NCBI RefSeq assembly: GCF_004959935.1
Contig: NZ_SMYN01000003.1
Location: 294,982-358,981 of the forward strand
DNA length: 64,000 bases
DNA from: Falsirhodobacter xinxiangensis
GTDB lineage: Bacteria; Pseudomonadota; Alphaproteobacteria; Rhodobacterales; Rhodobacteraceae
Direction: 5' to 3'
Part shown: positions 61,836-64,000 of the stretch, in pieces
Layout: every line of letters begins with the position of its first letter
Position numbering within the stretch: the stretch's first letter is position 1
The notes under the pieces: model-generated
The model's input: the letters and a program-made list of their open reading frames with translations, nothing else
Database searches by the model: none
What the model was told of the DNA's origin: nothing
Program-made: the position numbers and the translations under genes

Positions 61836-62666
61836 ATGAAGACCATATCCGAGAACCGGGCCTTTGGCGGTGTGCAGGGCGTCTATAGCCACGCATCCGA
61901 CGTGACGGGGGGCGAGATGACCTTCGGGCTGTTCCTGCCCGAAGAGGCCGAGCATGATCCCGTTCCCGTGCTGTGGTATCTGTCGGGCCTGACCTGCACG
62001 CATGAAAACGCGATGGTGAAGGCGGGCGCGCAGAAATGGGCGGCGGCCGAAGGGATCGCGCTGGTCTTTCCCGACACATCGCCGCGCGGCGCGGATGTGC
62101 CCAACGACGACGCCTATGATCTGGGGCAGGGGGCGGGCTTCTATGTCAACGCGACCGAGGCGCCGTGGTCCAAGCATTTCCGCATGTGGGATTACGTCAC
62201 GCAGGAATTGCCCGAGCTGCTGTTCAAGACCTTCCCGCTGGACGAGGGCCGTCAGGGCATCACCGGACATTCGATGGGCGGCCATGGCGCGCTGACCATC
62301 GCGATGAGCTTTCCGGGCCGTTTCCGTTCGGTTTCCGCCTTTGCGCCCATCGCCAACCCGACGCAATCGGACTGGGGCCGCAAGCAGTTCGCGGCCTATC
62401 TGGGCGCAGACGAGGCGAAATGGGCGCCCCATGACGCGACGCTGCTGATGAAGAAGCGCGGTTTCGACGGGCCGATCCTGATCGATCAGGGCGCATCGGA
62501 CCAGTTCCTTGAAAACCTGCGCCCCGAGGCGCTGGCCGAGGCGATGATGGCTGCCCGCCAGAATGGCGCGTTCCGGATGCAGAAGGGCTACGATCACAGC
62601 TACTTCTTCGTCTCGACCTTCATGGAGGAGCATGTCGCCTTCCACGCCGCGGCGCTGTATGACTGA
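61836..62666 (+). CDS. fghA: S-formylglutathione hydrolase
   Basis: Serine esterase that splits S-formylglutathione to formate and glutathione in formaldehyde oxidation. The 276-residue protein has SGLTCTHEN with the oxyanion region, [10 protein letters not shown] (nucleophile Ser), DQGASDQFL (Asp) and YDHSYFF (His). AAAGAGGAG precedes the ATG. It directly follows the AEC gene; glutathione-dependent formaldehyde dehydrogenase is not in the window. Overlaps the DUF188 gene by 8 bases. Confidence 0.96.
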   Translation: MKTISENRAFGGVQGVYSHASDVTGGEMTFGLFLPEEAEHDPVPVLWYLSGLTCTHENAMVKAGAQKWAAAEGIALVFPDTSPRGADVPNDDAYDLGQGAGFYVNATEAPWSKHFRMWDYVTQELPELLFKTFPLDEGRQGITGHSMGGHGALTIAMSFPGRFRSVSAFAPIANPTQSDWGRKQFAAYLGADEAKWAPHDATLLMKKRGFDGPILIDQGASDQFLENLRPEALAEAMMAARQNGAFRMQKGYDHSYFFVSTFMEEHVAFHAAALYD

Positions 62667-63135
62667 CCTTTACATCGACGCCGACGCCTGCCCGGTGAAG
62701 GCCGAGGCAGAGCGGGTGGCGACGCGGCATGGGGTGCGGATGTTCGTCGTGTCGAACGGCGGCATCCGTCCCTCGGCCAATCCGCTGGTCGAAAGCGTGT
62801 TCGTGGCGGATGGCCCGGACGTGGCCGACATGTGGATCGCCGAACGCGCGGGGACGGGCGACGTCGTCGTGACGGGGGACATTCCGCTGGCCGCGAAATG
62901 CGTGGCGGCGGGGGCGTTGGTTCTGCGCCACAATGGCGAGGGGCTGACGGCGGCCAATATCGGCAACGTGCTGGCGACGCGGGATCTGATGGCCGACCTG
63001 CGTTCCGCCGATCCGTTCCGGCAGGGTGGGGGGAAAGCGTTCTCCAAAGCCGACCGCTCGCGGTTCCTGGATGCGTTGGACCTTGCGCTGCGCCGCGCCA
63101 AAGCCTTGCCGGGCGGTCGCAGCGCCCCCACATGA
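62659..63135 (+). CDS. YaiI/YqxD (DUF188) family protein
   Basis: A 158-residue protein of the UPF0178/YaiI family, which has a PIN-like fold: [18 protein letters not shown], the strand [15 protein letters not shown] and [13 protein letters not shown] with conserved Asp residues. Function is unknown but a nuclease activity has been suggested from the fold. It overlaps fghA by 8 bases and the next exported protein gene by ATGA, so the three form one message. Confidence 0.9.
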   Translation: MTDLYIDADACPVKAEAERVATRHGVRMFVVSNGGIRPSANPLVESVFVADGPDVADMWIAERAGTGDVVVTGDIPLAAKCVAAGALVLRHNGEGLTAANIGNVLATRDLMADLRSADPFRQGGGKAFSKADRSRFLDALDLALRRAKALPGGRSAPT

Positions 63136-63461
63136 TGGGGATGTTCGCGAAAGCTCTCCTTCTGGTGCTGCTGGCATCGCCGGTGCAGGCGCAGGATGCG
63201 TCCGGTCTTTTGACCGCGCGCCCGACCTCGCGTCTGCTGGAGGCGCGTCCGGGCGTTCAGGACCCGCTGGCCGAACAGCGTTTCCGCCGCGCCCAGCGCC
63301 AGTCCGAGGCCCGGCAGCGCGAATGGTCAGGGGCCGTGCGCCCCGAATATCGCCGCCGGCTGGAACGCGACGGCAGCGCTGCGGCGAATGGCTGGCTGCG
63401 CAACGAGGCTGAGCGATTCGACGCCCAGAACAACATCCGCCTGAAGGATACGCTGCGATAG
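63132..63461 (+). CDS. Small exported Arg-rich protein
   Basis: A 109-residue protein with signal peptide ([14 protein letters not shown]) and an Arg/Glu/Gln-rich mature part ([25 protein letters not shown]), predicted mostly helical. No family recognised. Its ATG overlaps the DUF188 stop. About 100 bases later the tRNA-Arg gene begins. Confidence 0.65.
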   Translation: MMGMFAKALLLVLLASPVQAQDASGLLTARPTSRLLEARPGVQDPLAEQRFRRAQRQSEARQREWSGAVRPEYRRRLERDGSAAANGWLRNEAERFDAQNNIRLKDTLR

Positions 63462-63521
63462 CGAACCGCCAAGGCATTGATTTCGATATGATTGCGCGGT
63501 GCGCCCATTGCCGCCTGCGTG

Positions 63522-63550
63522 TTGACATTCGGCCTGTCAGTTGCGATGAA
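63522..63550 (+). promoter_or_regulatory. Promoter of tRNA-Arg
   Basis: TTGACA (63522-63527) and GATGAA (63545-63550) with a 17-base spacer; the start would be a few bases before the tRNA 5' end at 63561. The -35 box is a perfect match, the -10 box weak. Confidence 0.55.
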
Positions 63551-63560
63551 AGCAGCCTGC

Positions 63561-63637
63561 GCCCACGTAATTCAACTGGATAGAATATCCGACTTCTAAT
63601 CGGGCTGTTGGGGGTTCGAGTCCTCCCGTGGGCGCCA
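63561..63637 (+). tRNA. tRNA-Arg (anticodon UCU)
   Basis: A 77-base cloverleaf with encoded CCA. Acceptor GCCCACG/CGTGGGC pairs 7 of 7, D-stem ATTC/GAAT, anticodon stem TCCGA/TCGGG with loop CTTCTAA (anticodon TCT, reads AGA), a five-base variable loop, and T-stem GGGGG/CCTCC (one G-U) with loop TTCGAGT. A reading that begins two bases earlier breaks the arms. AGA is rare in such GC-rich genomes. tRNA-Arg 3' ends are frequent integration targets, and composition changes just after it. Confidence 0.93.
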
Positions 63638-63842
63638 GACCGCTTTCACTGCCTTCCAAGCAAGCGCGAGGTTCGTGTCAGATTTCTGGCCCAGATTGGG
63701 AGAAGATCGCGGGCCTCAAGCTCAGTGCGGCAAAAGGCGAGAAGGATCCCGGATCTGGCCTTTGAGAGCCGATGATCGGCGCAGAGACATCGCTTGCTTC
63801 CGCACATTACGCTTGTGGAAACAATTCAACTACGGAGCCGGT
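63638..63842. other. Non-coding stretch after tRNA-Arg with lower GC
   Basis: About 205 bases with no convincing frame on either strand; composition is visibly less GC-rich than the preceding 63 kb. No integrase gene, att-like copy of the tRNA end or insertion-sequence end is visible here. It could be the left edge of an inserted element or simply a divergent spacer. Confidence 0.4.
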
Positions 63843-64000
63843 ATGATCGCTATCCGCTACTTGCTCATTTTTGCTACTCCAATCTTGGCAGCGGTGCTCC
63901 TTTTTTACGGAACCCTGCCATTGCGGGCGGAGGCACATCGTCTATCGGCAGAGTTTATCGACCTCATGGTGAGCTACTCCCCGATCCTTGGACAGATTTC
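63843..64000 (+). CDS. Start of a membrane-anchored protein, cut by the window end
   Basis: A frame open to the window end, 52 codons seen: MIAIRYLLIFATPILAAV begins with one strong membrane helix, then a short TLPLRAEAHRLSAEF segment that looks like the start of a periplasmic or coiled region. GGAG five bases before the ATG supports the start. Codon use (ATT, TTT, CCA, TTG) is unlike the GC3-rich genes to the left, hinting at acquired DNA. No family can be named from the fragment. Confidence 0.6.
   Translation, partial: MIAIRYLLIFATPILAAVLLFYGTLPLRAEAHRLSAEFIDLMVSYSPILGQI

Noticed and set aside
59971..62079. Long N-terminal extension of the LysR frame
   Set aside because: It is antisense to the AEC and fghA genes; the HTH begins at the ATG at 60780.
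1..64000. CRISPR arrays, insertion-sequence ends, rRNA genes, phage blocks
   Set aside because: No repeated spacer-like units, transposase motifs, or rRNA sequence were seen; gene order and composition look continuous to about 63.6 kb.

Overview
This 64-kb window looks like ordinary chromosomal sequence from a high-GC alphaproteobacterium of the order Rhodobacterales (Rhodobacter/Paracoccus type; the genus cannot be fixed by eye). Pointers are DUF6478, DUF2794, IalB, a VPLPA-CTERM protein, a dapD-to-dapE run, glnK-amtB, S-formylglutathione hydrolase and very dense gene packing. I see no insertion sequence, prophage, CRISPR array, rRNA operon or replication origin. Apart from the unfinished right end, no gap between called genes exceeds about 250 bases.

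Layout. 1-8.6 kb: exported glycosidase-like protein, truB, DUF1643, a TrhA-type membrane protein, ilvD, DUF6478 and RNase R. 8.6-15.6 kb: lipoprotein lytic transglycosylase, cytochrome c, I78 inhibitor, a NYN-domain protein, a minus-strand run dapD-glsB-DUF421-unknown-dapE, and a LOG-type nucleosidase. 15.6-24.4 kb: YcaQ-type DNA glycosylase with a small DUF2945 partner, rlmN, ialB, DUF2794, NlpC/P60 peptidase, M17 aminopeptidase, carbonic anhydrase, GNAT enzyme and asd. 24.4-30.5 kb: two glycosyltransferases, an MFS carrier, a GH13 alpha-glucosidase, rlmH and rsfS. 30.5-37.3 kb: leuC and leuD separated by a VPLPA-CTERM protein gene, a nuclease/phosphatase-fold exported protein, an FAD oxidase divergent from mnmD, and a DMT exporter. 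37.3-48.1 kb: soluble lytic transglycosylase, dapA, smpB, an aminotransferase, amtB-glnK, a class A penicillin-binding protein, mlaC and mlaA. 48.2-63.5 kb: a type I secretion ABC/adaptor pair, RidA, GDPD, DUF482, pterin dehydratase, peroxiredoxin, a flavoprotein reductase, rsmD, HAD, map, a CinA-type protein, GNAT, OmpA-like, LysR/AEC, fghA and DUF188. The right end holds tRNA-Arg(UCU), then a visibly less GC-rich stretch with the start of a new gene.

Working together. Four steps of the diaminopimelate/lysine route (asd, dapA, dapD, dapE) are present, along with several cell-wall enzymes that use or remodel its product (class A PBP, two lytic transglycosylases, NlpC/P60). Branched-chain synthesis is represented by ilvD, leuC and leuD. 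RNA and translation maintenance genes are numerous: truB, rnr, rlmN, rlmH, rsfS, smpB, rsmD, mnmD and map. Outer-membrane lipid homeostasis is represented by mlaA and mlaC, and nitrogen sensing by glnK-amtB.

The most interesting signals are regulatory or organisational. They are a sigma-54-like promoter plus upstream dyads before glnK; a perfect 16-bp palindrome before the type I secretion genes; two hairpins that bury Shine-Dalgarno sequences (before glsB and before the nuclease-fold gene, the latter also serving as the leuD terminator); a short open frame ending against a strong hairpin before leuC; five convergent gene pairs sharing one YTAR tetranucleotide as both stop codons; and a mnmC function apparently split over two divergent genes. 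I found no convincing wholly new multi-gene system; all function calls are from sequence reading alone.
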